Part shown: positions 44,159 to 55,933 of the stretch, one piece after another
Layout of the letters: every line of letters begins with the position of its first letter
How positions within the stretch are numbered: position 1 is the first letter of the stretch
Assembly (NCBI GenBank): GCA_037367405.1
Contig: JAZKJV010003368.1
Location: 234,641-298,640, forward strand
Source of the DNA: Ottelia alismoides
Taxonomy: Eukaryota > Streptophyta > Magnoliopsida > Alismatales > Hydrocharitaceae
Length of the DNA: 64,000 bases
Direction: 5' to 3'
Translations under genes and position numbers: made by a program
Notes under the pieces: model-generated
What the model was told of the DNA's origin: nothing
Databases searched by the model: none
What the model saw: only the letters and a program-made list of their open reading frames with translations

Positions 44159-44959
44159 ATTGCCCATCGACTACTGTTAAAAAATTTATTGTTATGTACC
44201 GTATGTAAATTGCCTTTTCAAGATGTAGCTTTGGTTAAGATAAAGCCGCCTCTTGAAGAGGCACTTTGAACCAAAGCTGCCTCTTGAAGAGGCACATTTT
44301 GGCTATAACCGAAAAAAGAAGCAACAGCTTTGCTTCTGTCAGTAGAACTACTGCTTCCTTTTTCAGGAAGTATAAATTAAATTGAAATCAAGAACAATGA
44401 TCCACATATGATATAACACAAGTTAATAACATGTGATTCATATATTAGTTGGACAAAAGGTTCACATACAATACACAAAATGTTGGATTCTAAATCATAG
44501 ATTAATTGTGTAACTGGTGATGAGTCTAAAGTAGTCAATACCACCTTCTGCAAAGAGAAAGAGTGCCCTACGATCTATTGAAGAAATCAAACCATATTGA
44601 TTTCATGCTTTTTTTCGCTTCAAAGACTAGCTACTTTGATTTGATATGTAAATAATCTAGTTAGACGTTATGGCTTTCCATATCATAAAATTTCTTATGG
44701 ATCTAAGTTATATTCCAAATCTAAGGGAATCAGAGCTCTAGTTATATATACAACAAAGGTAGCTTCATAAATTTTTCTTGTTCCCGTTTTTATTTGTTCT
44801 CATTCTTTCATCAAATACTATTTACTATAGAATGTGACTTTTCTCTCATTTTGAGTTCTAGAAGTGTTAACTAGCAATGTGTTGGGAATTCATATAACAT
44901 TAGAATCATAAAACTCAAGGCAACAATCCAAGTCTTATAAAGAAACATGTACATACAAT
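44159..44959. other. Unassigned sequence with a nested inverted-repeat structure
   Basis: At 44227-44293 a 10-bp inverted repeat (agctttggtt / aaccaaagct) encloses the 15-bp palindrome gcctcttgaagaggc, and a second copy of the same palindrome follows at 44279-44293. The rest is AT-rich with no coding signal. Confidence 0.4.
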
Positions 44960-46250
44960 GTTCATATAGAAGTGGCGAACATGCCTTATATTACAAAAAA
45001 ATATCACAGATATCGATCTATCCATTATGCTCACTTCTCCATTTGTATTGCAATTTGATCAGTCTCTCATCGATCATCGATGTCTCAGGTGCACTTAGCT
45101 CAAATCCATGGAATTGGTTGTGCCGATCGATATCAACAATGTGGCTCATACTCGTCTCTTTAATTCCGTAGAAGTACAATGAGAGGCGTGAGTGATGCGA
45201 AGGTCGTGCATATGTAACTACTCGATCCATTCGTGGTGCAGGTTGTGTGGTAGGCTCCCTAGATGGGACGTACTCAGGAATGGGAATCTTAAACTCTATT
45301 TCGAACTATGATGGTAGTAGCATCTCAACCGAGACATCTCCTTCGTCGGAATCATATCTGCCCTTTGTAAATGAGCTCGTCCACATCCACATCCTTGAAC
45401 ATGTGGATGATGTTGAGATGTAACTTCTACCTCAACATCTTCCTCTGCAACCTCCTCATTTGGGTCATCCCTGAATTGCTGATGGATAAACTCAGGTAGG
45501 TGTAAGCTTGCTTCAGTGGCAAGCTCCCTCATCCATGGAGCATCATCTTCTGAAAGACGTACAATCTCGTCAAAGCGGGACACCTGTAATAGGAGTAACG
45601 CTTGTTAGAATAGTATAAAATAATCAAACATAATTGTTATTTAAAGTAATTTTATACTTACGGTATAATCTAGGGTGTACACATGTTGACCAATGAATCG
45701 GCGGGTAATACTACGATATCATGGCAAGTAGTCAATGATCATATCAGGTCTTTCCAATGGGATGGGATTCATCGGTACAACATAGTCCATGTGGATGTTC
45801 CACAGTCTAACGTAGACCGCATGAAAATCCATCCAATTGAGGTTACTTTTTCTCATAAATCAATGGAATACAAATGAGACGAGGTATCGCAAGACATCAC
45901 TATTCCCTGAATCCCCACCAAACTGGCGAAGGACTTTGTTTGCAGTGTGTAACTCAACAATTCAAAAGTGAATCATTGTACACGAGTCGCATGCAAGTCT
46001 AGATTGTCCAGACAATATGGAGGTAACTAAGACAACACCTCCTCTATGTACAGGGTTCAGACCACCTGCATACCATTAGATTCATTAACAAAATAAGAAA
46101 CGCATCCTTAAATGGTTAGCACCATGATTAAGTCCATACATGCTCTACAAGTTGGAGGTCAAGTGCATCCCTATATAGCCGAAAGACATGTATTGATTCC
46201 ATCGTAATGTCAAACTCTACACGCTCTCTTGCCCCCAAAGGATTCCTTTA
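44960..46250 (-). pseudogene. Plant mobile domain (MAIN/PP7-long-form type) pseudogene
   Basis: Read on the minus strand, three segments match the plant mobile domain (aminotransferase-like) found in MAIN-like proteins and MULE-borne genes. They are VELHTANKVLRQFGGDS (about 45960-45910); a block with MDFHAVYVRLWN, IIDYLPWYRSITRRFIGQH (about 45840-45690); and, after an intron with good borders (GTAAGT at about 45662 to TTACAG near 45584), VSRFDEIVRLSEDDAPWM followed by an acidic tail to a stop at 45296. The join is in phase. A further frame, MDRVVTYARPSHHSRLSLYF..., at 45230-45018 may be its C-terminal part in another frame. The N-terminal part of the domain is poor and contains stops. The known members act in the nucleus in transposon silencing and genome stability; this copy looks inactive. 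Confidence 0.6.
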
Positions 46251-47029
46251 CCAGACAAGTCGGTGATGAACAATGTAGGCGATAAGGGAGATGTGTTCCC
46301 AAGCCTCAACTACAATGAAATCAAGGATCAAATAATCTCATTTGCATCTACCCTCGATGCAACGCATAACTGCATGTACAAGTACGCTGATGAATCTCGT
46401 ATTCATCATATTAAAATTCAATTATTAAACTCCTTGCTTAAATAATCCAATAAAAATCACTGATAATTCATTATTTTTATCCTATATTATATTTTATATA
46501 AACTATATTTAATAACCTATATTTATTGTAAATAATTACTTTATTTTAATTCTCATTAAAAACCCATAGAAATTAGGTTAAGTAATTGTCCATAATTTCC
46601 CTAACCCTTCAAAGAATTGAAAAATAAAAAAACATCTCAAAACTCCAAACGGTGTTTTTATCTCTTGAAAATACCCCCAAAAATACTTTTTGTACAAATG
46701 CTTCTTTTGGTTTTTTCTCCAACATGAAACTTGTAGATCTCATCGAGATCTACAACTTTCATGTTTTGAATTTTCTTAATTTTGCCTCTAACTAATTCTT
46801 TTTTGTTTTCCATTATTTTTACATTTTCTGACTTTTTTTATTAGGGCCACTTGGTGCCCTTTAGGCCACCCACATGGCCTGCTTCTCTCCTCACCACCCG
46901 GCGCTCCTCCTGGTCGTTGGATCTCCACAAACCCGCCTCCATCATAGCTGCTCATCGCTCACTCCATCTCCATCATCTGATCTTATCTCAGATCAGATTT
47001 ACACCGCTCATCTCTGCCTTATTCACAGC
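46251..47029. other. Unassigned sequence left of the Athila-like element
   Basis: AT-rich to about 46840, then a C/T-rich stretch (46850-47020). A palindromic phrase 'tgtagatctcatcgagatctaca' is at about 46731-46753. No gene recognised. It ends at ...attcacagc, the target flank of the LTR. Confidence 0.35.
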
Positions 47030-50000
47030 TGATGAATACCCATTCATCACTCTTTATTCTTATATTTTAGCTACAAAAACCTTTGCAAATGCATGTATAT
47101 TCATGTAAATACAAATAATTATCAAAAGCATGCATTGTATAAAGTTTAATAATTAGCATGTTTTTGTGCAAAAATAAAAGAATAAAGATTAAAAAGAAAA
47201 AGAGGGAAATATTTAGAATAAATATTGAGCAACCTAACCCAAGGGAGGGCTCAACATGGGCCTGACCGCATAAAAGCCAAAGTAGAGGGAGATAGGGGCT
47301 CATGTGTGTAAATATTTATGTAAATAAATAAAAATATTTTTCCTCACTAAAATAGCCCAAAATATGCTTGTAAATACTTGTACATATTTATAAGTATAAA
47401 AACAAAAGAAAAAGGGTAAAAATCAAAAAGAACAAAAACACCACTTTCATCATGTACATGAACCACTCTTATATATTTATTTAACCTTGTTAATAAATAA
47501 AATTAATTTCCAAAATTTTTGTAAATATTCTATGTTATATAATGTAAATAAATTAAATAAAAACAATTAAAACAAAAACAAAATAAAAATAATAAAATTA
47601 AAAATACAAAAACATATTGTAAATATACCATGTATATAAATGTATATATGTATTTATTTTACCTACGTATATAAATAATAAAAATAAAATAAAAATACCT
47701 TTTTATTCCTTATTTTATAACGAAAATAAATAAAATATAAAATGGGAATAAAATTGTATAAAAATAACAAATTAAAAATCAAAATTAAAAACCCTATATA
47801 GTGTATATATACCTATGTATTACATATTATGTATATACCTTATTTTTATTTCGAAAAAATTATTAAAAATCACAAAAAAATAGAAAAAAAATAAAATAAA
47901 AATATTTCATGTTTTAAGTTTTTATTAATTCGATCATTTTCTAGCCTAAAATAAATAAATAAGAATTTTGTGCTTGGCGGCTCCTGATTGGTCCACGGGG
48001 GTTTGTTGACCCCGGTCAACTTCCCCCGCGGACCCTCTTCCCCGCGGATCTGGGTGACGGACCCGATTTCTACCTTTTCTACCCGCTTGATCCGACACCC
48101 ATTTCACCAAACCCCGGGTTCGACTTCTTCGCGATACACCCGAGACCCTCGCCGGAGCCACCGCATCGAGATCCGCGCTCCTGATTTCCCTACCCGCGCG
48201 ATTCTTTCCGGATCACCCCCACGTATAAAGCCGAGCTCTGCCACCCTATTTCCCTATCTTTGGCCATTCGAATCCTTCACCAGTGAGCTCCAGAGAGTGC
48301 GCGAGAGTGACAGCTCGCGTCCGGTGCTGTCGAAGCGAGGAGAGGAGGAGAGACCATCGATCCGGCGAGCTACGCCGCCGCTGCTCCGCCACCAGCAGGA
48401 GTACCGAGCCTCGGAGGGAGACGCTCCTCGAGGTAACAACCAGGAGCTTTCCCAGCTCCTCCCCAGTCTCTTCGTCCACCCAGGTATCCATTTCGCTCCG
48501 CCTTTTCCTTTAATTTTCGATTACGCCCAAATCGCCGCTCCGCCCCATTCCATCGATTCCGACCATCCAGTAGATAGATTCGATCATCGGACTTACAGAT
48601 ACCTTCGCCCCCTTCCGACGCACCTTCTTCACCCCTCCATCCAACCCAGCTCGCACAGGAGCTGGGAGCCGAGCTCCTCCATCTACCCCCCTTCGCCGGA
48701 GCTCGCCATTTCGACCCACAGCTCACCGTCACCCCGCCTAACTGGGTCGAGGCACTTTGCCCTCGACCCGCGAGTCTGCTGGAGTGTTTTGCAGGGTCAT
48801 CCGAGTCCATCTGAGGACTTGGACCGTTTGGACCAGCAGCTTGGTCTCCGCCGACCTCGCCTGGGCTCCTCGGAGCTCTGTCGAGTCATCGGAGGCTACT
48901 AGTCGACGCGGGAGCCCACAGAGTTTCTTCTCCGATCTTCAGAGGCCCGCGCGGAGGCCGGGAGCGCGCACAGCAGGCCGGCGAAGGTCGCCGGCCATCA
49001 GTTCTTCCACGACCTCCAGACACCGTTCGATCAGCCCTCCTGCTCCAGATTACATCGCGACCGTCTGTTCGTGGAGCTGCAGCCACCGTCAGATTCTTGG
49101 AGGATCGATCACAACCGTTGGATACTCGAGGGAATAAGCTCTAGAGCACCAGGACCGTCCGATCTCCACGTGGAGCGCCCTCGCCCGTTCGATCAGGCCG
49201 AACGTTCTCAGGGTTGCAGCGCCACCGTTCTCACCCGTTGGATCCGATACGTGGCGCACATCCGGCCTTCGACATTTAATAAGGGGGATTTACACTTAGG
49301 CCCCTCTCCTTTATGCAATTAGTCTTTAGTCCTGTAAATACGTAGCATAGTTGTTTACTTTTTGTGAAATTTACACTGTGGATCCTGCACTTTATTTTCC
49401 TTGCATTTATGCCCCTGTGCGTTGTATGACATGTGCTTCGTCACGTGTTTCTCTGGTTTATTTGCAAGACATGCCCCTGTAGTTCTGGCTGTTAACAGTT
49501 GAATGAAACTTTTAGTTTATTTGCATTTATACCCCTGTGCGTGATATATTTCAACATGTGCGTGATATTTTGGGTATTTTGCAAATAGGGCCCTAGACTT
49601 TTGGTACCTGTTACCAATAAGTCCTTGAAACTTATTTTCATTACATTTGGGTCCCTGAGTGCCCCAGGCACACGCGTGGCGCGTGTTTTGCTGGGTTAAT
49701 TGCACCAGACCCCCCAGACTCTCGGGTATTTGCACTTTGGTCCCTGTGCACTGTGCCCCTTCTTTATTTTTGAATAAAATAGCAAATTACCTCCAAATCC
49801 AACGAAAATTGGAAACATGGCTCCTGCCATGGTGTAAAATTTTCGAGGATTTTTTAGGACATTTTTGTTTTCATTTGATATCTTTAAAAATTCAAAAACC
49901 TCTATTTTCTTCACTGTCTAACTTTAAAAATCACAAAAAAATATTAAATAGTGTCCAAAAATTAAAAAAAAAATTTCTACTGCATTACTGAAAACCACTA

Positions 50001-50670
50001 AAAATTGAAAAATATTCAAAATCTTATAAAAATTCCAGTAAATCAATTAAAAATCCAAAAATAATAAAATAAGTGCCTAAATTTTCCTTATTTTCTTCTC
50101 TTCGCAAGAAAATTACCTCCCAGCTAATTTGGGGCCTTTAGATATTTTATCTAGGCCCTTTTAGCTCGGCTGGACAGTACCTTTCATTTAAGTCACCTTT
50201 TGATTTTTAGAAAATTAAATAAACATCAGAAATTTCTCAAAAATTCACCAAAAACATTAAAAATCATAAAACACATAAAAATATTTTTGTTTGAATTTTT
50301 GGTTGATTTTTATTGCTTTTAATAAATTGTTGAAGTGTGTGCTTATTTGCTTTTCTTATTTCCTTAATACATTAAAAATCCAAAAAATATATATTAAATA
50401 TTCAAAAACCACCAAAAACATTTCTTTTATTTTATTTTATCTCTTTTTGACTACTTCGTAGGCCGAGAGGCCAACCCGTGCTCCTTGAGTTCGACCATGG
50501 TCGCTATACCAGGTTAATCTAATTGCAGGACCGCTTTCGTGTTTTGATCGATTTTATCTTTTATTAGTGGTTCATTTTTCTTGATCGAACACGATCGAGT
50601 GACCGAGGTCGCGACGACCATCGTAGAGATACCTGATTGCCTTAGTAGCTCGGTTTTTTTCGTGTCGTCA
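47030..50670 (+). repeat. Athila-like 5' LTR (3,641 bp)
   Basis: It starts TGATGAATACC and ends CGTGTCGTCA, three bases before the primer site. It matches 60959-64000 throughout with scattered single-base changes. The first 900 bp are AT-rich. 47980-49260 is GC-rich and includes 'cacgtataaagccgagctc' (about 48220), a likely TATA box with transcription start downstream. The remainder is AT-rich with poly-A-like words. The terminal 20 bp form an inverted repeat (tgatgaat ... attcatca). A 304-codon frame in the GC-rich part is not preserved in the other LTR. Confidence 0.93.
48219..48236 (+). promoter_or_regulatory. Putative Athila LTR core promoter
   Basis: 'cacgtataaagccgag' is a good plant TATA box in an otherwise GC-rich stretch and is kept in the 3' LTR (about 62150). 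It is the most likely start point for element transcripts; not proven. Confidence 0.45.
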
Positions 50671-50673
50671 GAA

Positions 50674-50691
50674 TGGCACCGTTGTCGGGGA
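50674..50691 (+). promoter_or_regulatory. Athila primer-binding site (tRNA-Asp)
   Basis: TGGCACCGTTGTCGGGGA differs at two positions from the tRNA-Asp complement (TGGCGCCGTTGCCGGGGA) used by Athila/Tat elements. The 3-nt spacer from the LTR is normal. Confidence 0.88.
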
Positions 50692-52060
50692 GCACGGCTT
50701 AGTAGTCGATTCATTTCTTGCCGCGGTTTTCTTTTCGCGGCTTTTTGTATAGATTTCTGTAGCTATATTTCTTCTGACATTCTTTAAATAATCTGGTTTG
50801 ACACTCTTGTGTTTGTTTTCTTGCGAGGGCCCGAGGATCGAGGCGGCTTCTTCGGAAGCCGACGCAACCGCGAGAGTCGGAGGCGGCTCTCTTCTTCACA
50901 GAGCTGCAGGAGAGCGCAGGAAAGCAAGCAGGAGTGCGGGAGCCGCGGAATAGCTGCGGAATAGCATAGATTAGATTAGGATTTATTATTCGCACATTTG
51001 AACTGATTGTAATAATACAGGTACATTCAGAGACACTTGAACTTTCGGGGTCTGTTTCGCCGAGCACCGGTGTGCTCGGGGGACCCCTTAGTTAGTTCGG
51101 TTTTTCGCGGTTTTTACGCGGTTTTTCTCTTACTGCCTTTTCCGGTTTCACGCGGATTTCCGAGCCCCTAGCCGTAGGATTTTCTGCTTGATTGTGACGT
51201 AATTCATAGGATCCAAACACCCTAATATAATTGCCTGTTCCTAAAGTGCGGTAATTGGACCTATAATAAAAATAATAATAAAATAGTCGCTCCATCACCT
51301 CCGAGCCTACGCGCCGCGAGCCCACCCCGTCAAGCGCTACTCCTGAACTCGACCTGTCGAGAAGAGGAGGGGTGGGTCTAGACCGGACTCTTTGGATTGG
51401 AGGCTGGTGGTCGGCTAGCCGTTCTTTCGAGTAGCACTGTTGTTTAGGGACTCGGTTTTCCGCCTGCACCATTTAGGTAGTTTATTTCCTGTCTTTAAAT
51501 TCTGCATGGATCACTTTGCATGTAGACTGTTGGAGTCAGGTATGCATTTCTGTCTCTGCATGCATCATTGATTTCTCGCGCATCGGCTTTTTCGTCTTCT
51601 CCCCCCTGTTTTGGATTAAATAACCAAGAGAACCGAAAAATTCGTTAGGCCTTTGTTTTCATTGAAAAATATTAAAAAGAAAAACCATAAAATTGGGACT
51701 GGTTAAGACTATTGACCCTAAAAGACACTCACCTTAAAAATTTGTCTTGGGAAGAGCAACCCCCTCATTGTTTGGTTTGCTTGCGCGAGAGAGTGACCCG
51801 CACCCTAGGTAGAGCCCTCCGGTGCTATTTCTAGCTGACTACCGACTCTTCCATGCGGGCCAGTCGGTTGGAGTAGCATCGGGTATCCCAACAGGTCACG
51901 TAAGCGCTCTGATAGATTGTTTGTTCACCTAATAAAAAACTGACAAGATAATCTGACCGAGCCTTCACGGTCTTCAGCTCGTGTTGCGTTGGTGAACAGA
52001 GGGGTTTGCATTTTGATCATAGTTTCTCTAGATCTCATCTGCATTACTCGCCAGATCAAG
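50692..52060 (+). mobile_element. Athila 5' untranslated leader
   Basis: About 1.4 kb without a convincing frame. It precedes the first ATG of gag (52061); an upstream in-frame open stretch of 24 codons lacks an ATG. Confidence 0.7.
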
Positions 52061-54052
52061 ATGATGGGTAGACGCTCTCTTAGGCAGCCTCTGGCTGCAC
52101 CGCTTTCGGGCACGTCTACCCGATCATCTAGGTTGGCCTGCGAGAGCCGAGACCAGCTCTCCAAGCCCGAGTACGACTCCACCCTGTTCCCCCTCGACCC
52201 CCTTTCTTTCGGACCTGAGCGACATGAGCCCAAGGAGAGATTAGCATATTTGACAGCACCTGAGTTGGGCTCATTTGATTTTGCAGACGTTATGGCCGGT
52301 AGTTCTGAGGATCGCTCCCGTCAGCCTGAGCACTTCGTATTGGATCAGGGAGCGATCAACTCCACCTTGATCGCCTCATTAGAGACCGTCCAGCAGCAGC
52401 TGAGGGATCAGGGAGCATTCATGCTTGATATGAGGAGAGAGATGGAGCAGATGAGAGCAGAGCGAGAGCAGAGGAGAGAGGGACCGAGGATCCCAGATGA
52501 TGCGGATGCAGCAGCCGCCGCAGCAGCGGCAGCCGCCACAGCCGCGGCCGAAGGACCACCGAGACCGATGCGGGAGCTACACAACCCCGGATCGACGTTG
52601 ACGCACCACTGGGTAGTACTTCCAGCGATCGTGGGGGACTTCAAGTTCCCCCCGAACACTTTGCAGCTACTCCCCCGCTTCCACGGACTCGCGACAGAGG
52701 AGCCCCATCTCCACCTCCAGGAGTTCTTGATGATATGCAGCACTGTCCACGACCGTCAGGTGGACCAGGACACGATCAGGATGATCGCCTTCCCCTTCTC
52801 TCTAGCAGACAGAGCAGCCACCTGGCTGAAGCATCTGGGGAAGTTTGTTTACACCTGGGAGCAGCTCCGCACCGAGTACTTGAACAAGTACTATCCACTC
52901 GGGCGGACGAATGCAGCGAGGGCCCTGATTAGCAACTTCTCCATGCTCCCCAACGAGCAATTCCACAAGGCATGGGAGAGGTTCCGTGAGCTCACAGACC
53001 GATGCCCACACCACGACATTTCGAAGCCGAACCTTGTGCAGAGCTTCTTCAGCGGGTTGACGCCAGAGCTCCAGGGCCTGGTGAATGCTTCTTGCGGCGG
53101 GTCCTACTTCGCCAAGGACCACGACCAGGTCTGGGCCATTTACGAGGAGATGGCCGAGAATTATATGGTGATGTCCCAAACCCGGTTGTACACACAGGGG
53201 AGACCCCAGCAGCAGCCAGGACCCGTGCAGTACCAGAGGATAGTACGGGTCGACGCCTGTCCATCCAGTTCATCCACAGTTGCAGCAGCACAGGCAGAGT
53301 CGTCCGCTGCGGATATGGGTATTATCAGCGAGAAGTTGGACCGGATGGAGCTGATCGAGAAGAAGCAGTGCCAGGGCATCACGCAGATGGAGCAGATGGC
53401 ATAGACTCTGAGCGACATGAAGACCCAACTCATGTGTCTCCAGGAGGCACAAACGGCTTCACAGCCCCGTCTTCAGTCGCGAGGCGATACCGGCGGCAGC
53501 AGCAGCTCGTCCCAGCGCTCCAGCTCTTTTCAGCAGCCTAGACAGGTTCACCTTGTACAGGCGGAGCCGTACCAGCCGCAGCAGACCTCCTACCAGTCAC
53601 CACCATCTCCAGATATGCAGATGGTGGTATAACAGCCGGATCAGCCTCTGACAGTACTCCCGCCAGCCCCATACGATGCAGAGCCATTGATGGATGTCAA
53701 CGGGATTTGGTATGACCGCCCCCAGCCTGGGATCCGATGAGACCATCCCGGATTCAGGTGGGGGAGTGGAGGTACCCAGCCCCAGCAGCAGTCATCCAGT
53801 CAGGGAGGGCAGTATAGCCAGCAGAGGGATCACCAGCAGCAGCAGCCCCCAGCTCACCAGCCATACCAGCAGCCATCCTTCGTTCCTCGTCCCTATCAGC
53901 AGCAGGGACAGTCTTGGAGACGTGAGCAGCAGGCTCACCAGCCACACCAGCAGCAACATCCTTCCTCCTACCCCTCTCAGCAGCAGCAGCACCAGTTCCA
54001 GCAGCCTCATTACCAGAGAGGCTACCCGTCGGGCCCCCATGAGAGCTCCACC
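52061..54052 (+). pseudogene. Athila-like gag, three in-frame stops
   Basis: The first ATG gives MMGRRSLRQPL. A coiled-coil-like segment (VQQQLRDQGAFMLDMRREMEQMRAER) and an alanine run precede the retrotransposon gag domain: HWVVLPAIVGDFKFPPNTLQ, FPFSLADRAATWLKHLG, WEQLRTEYLNKYYPLGRT and FSMLPNEQFHKAWERFRELT (about 52600-52990). It ends with a Gln-rich tail (repeated QQQ, HQPYQQ) to about 54030. The frame continues through TAG at 53402, TAA at 53630 and TGA near 53738 into the protease region with no frameshift. Each stop is one C-to-T change from Gln or Arg codons (inference). Gag would form the particle. Confidence 0.9.
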
Positions 54053-55933
54053 TTGGATGACGTAGCCCGCCTCCTCACGGACCAGCAGGCTACATTTAGA
54101 CGGGAGATGGACGAGTTCCGCCAGGAGATGCGGGACCTAATGAGAGGGAAGGCCTCCATCCCTGCACAGATAGAGCCGAATCCGAACAGCCTGAAGAGGA
54201 AATCTGAGCAGGTAGTTTCCACTGAGCATGCCACTCTTAGTGATCCATTTGATGATATGTCTGCGGATCTATTTGATGCTGATTTTGTTACACTTAGAAG
54301 CGGTAGAGCACCAGCAGGCGGCGCCTCATCTGAGCGACGACTCGAGGATCCACCCAGGGCGCCAGATGAGGAGGAGGAGAGCGGTACTGAGGCCGCACAT
54401 GATGATGACGGTGGTACTGATGCCACCAAGGATGCTGATTCCACCGGCGGTACTGAGGCCGCCGCTTCACCAGTTCGAGGAGGTGGTGCTGATGCCACCA
54501 GAGGAGCCGAGTCAACCCGCGGTACTGAGGCCACGAGACGTTCAGCAGCAGAGCCAGCCCGTGGTAGTACTGAGGCCACCGGTGTTCGTTTTGATAGAGA
54601 TGTTGTTTTTCCTTCGGTTGATGTATCTCAGAACGCTGTTTTGAATAAAGGAAAAGGTTTAGTTTCTTCTGGTCCCACTGTGGTGATTGATGTATGTGCG
54701 GATCCGGCCGTCGAGCCGTCTAGGCCTTTTCCTAGTCCTTCATCTGAGAAGGACCCTGTGATCCCCTTCCCTAGAGCCCTTCAGATGGGGAAGGGGAAGA
54801 AAAGAGAAAAAGACCCAAAAAAGAGAGAACAGGAGGAGTTCAGCCAGAGCATGATCGATAGATTTCACATACAGCTGACCCTTCAGGAGGCTTTGCAGCA
54901 CATCCCCCTTCTCCAGCGATCCTTGAGAGACAGGACCACAGTCAGGAGGAGGAGGAGGATCCACACTTCAGAGATTCATGTGCTGACGAAAGCCACGTGC
55001 TTCGCGATCCAGAACCATCTGCCGGCCAAGAGGCCAGATTCAGGGGCCCCGTATGTCAGATGTCAGATTAGTGAGCAGAGGTTTGACCGGACTCTATTGG
55101 ATAGTGGATCGTCGATCAACCTCCTTCCGGCAGCCCTTCTCGACCGCTTCGAGTTGGGCACTCTTAGACAGAGCAGGACAGTCCTTCAGTTTGCTGATCG
55201 ATCTGTCAAAAGGCCGAAGGGGTTGTTGCGAGACGTTATCGTCACGATTCAGGGCCTGAAATTCCCCATGGACTTCGTAGTGTTGGACATGGAGATCCCT
55301 GATTCAGTGGCCGATACCCCCATCATCCTTGGTCGTCCGTTCTTGGCCACAGCCAAGGCGGTGACTGATCATGATAGCGGGAAAGTATACTTTCGCGTCG
55401 AGGGCGAGAGTGTACAGATAGAGACGGTCGAGGACTACAGAGCCAGAGAGAGAGCATGCTCAGAGACTAGCACAGATACAGAGCAGCTGACAGATGCCGG
55501 GCTAGACATCCACCAGGACTGTGACTTTGTGATCACAGATGATGAGGCAGCATGGGCAGACCCTTCCGCACAAGCCATCCTCTCATTTCCAGACACCACT
55601 GATGCAGAGATGACAGCAGAGGAGAGCTTGGAGAGCACAACCCTGGTCCAGGATACGACAGAGGCAGCAGAGCCGGTTCTCGATCGCAACACGGTTTCTA
55701 GTGATGGTGGTGCTGAGGCCACCTTGTGTGACGGTGGTACTGATGCCACCTTGTTCGATGCAGATCCCTCGGATTCAGAGTCTGATTGGGTAGATTGTGA
55801 TGACCAGATGCCAGACCTGAGTCCACCTGAGCCTACAGATGAGGAGGAGGTAGAGGCAGAGCAGATCAGAGACAGCACAGTTGAGCAACCTCCTCCAGAT
55901 CCAGTTTGCGAGAGCTCGTATTCTTTCTCCTAG
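54053..55933 (+). pseudogene. Athila-like protease region, same frame as gag
   Basis: It is an open continuation of the gag frame for 626 codons, with no ATG of its own at the start. An acidic repetitive stretch (GGTDATKDAD, GGTEAAASP, GGGADATRGAE, RGTEATRR) fills about 54390-54590. The retropepsin follows with FDRTLLDSGSSINLLPAALL (about 55082), DVIVTIQGLKFPMDFVV and DTPIILGRPFLATAKA (about 55315), where ILGRPFL is the flap-distal hallmark. After it, acidic repeats recur (GGAEATLCDGGTDATLFD near 55710). The TAG at 55931-55933 separates it from RT in the same frame. The protease would cut the polyprotein. Confidence 0.88.

Noticed and set aside
47988..48902. 304-codon open frame in the GC-rich part of the Athila 5' LTR
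   Set aside because: It is broken in the other LTR (62000-62832), lies in promoter/leader-like sequence, is Pro/Ser/Arg-rich and has no domain.
52408..53541. Antisense and alternate-frame ORFs over Athila gag
   Set aside because: Shadows of the GC-rich gag coding sequence; the sense frame carries clear gag motifs.
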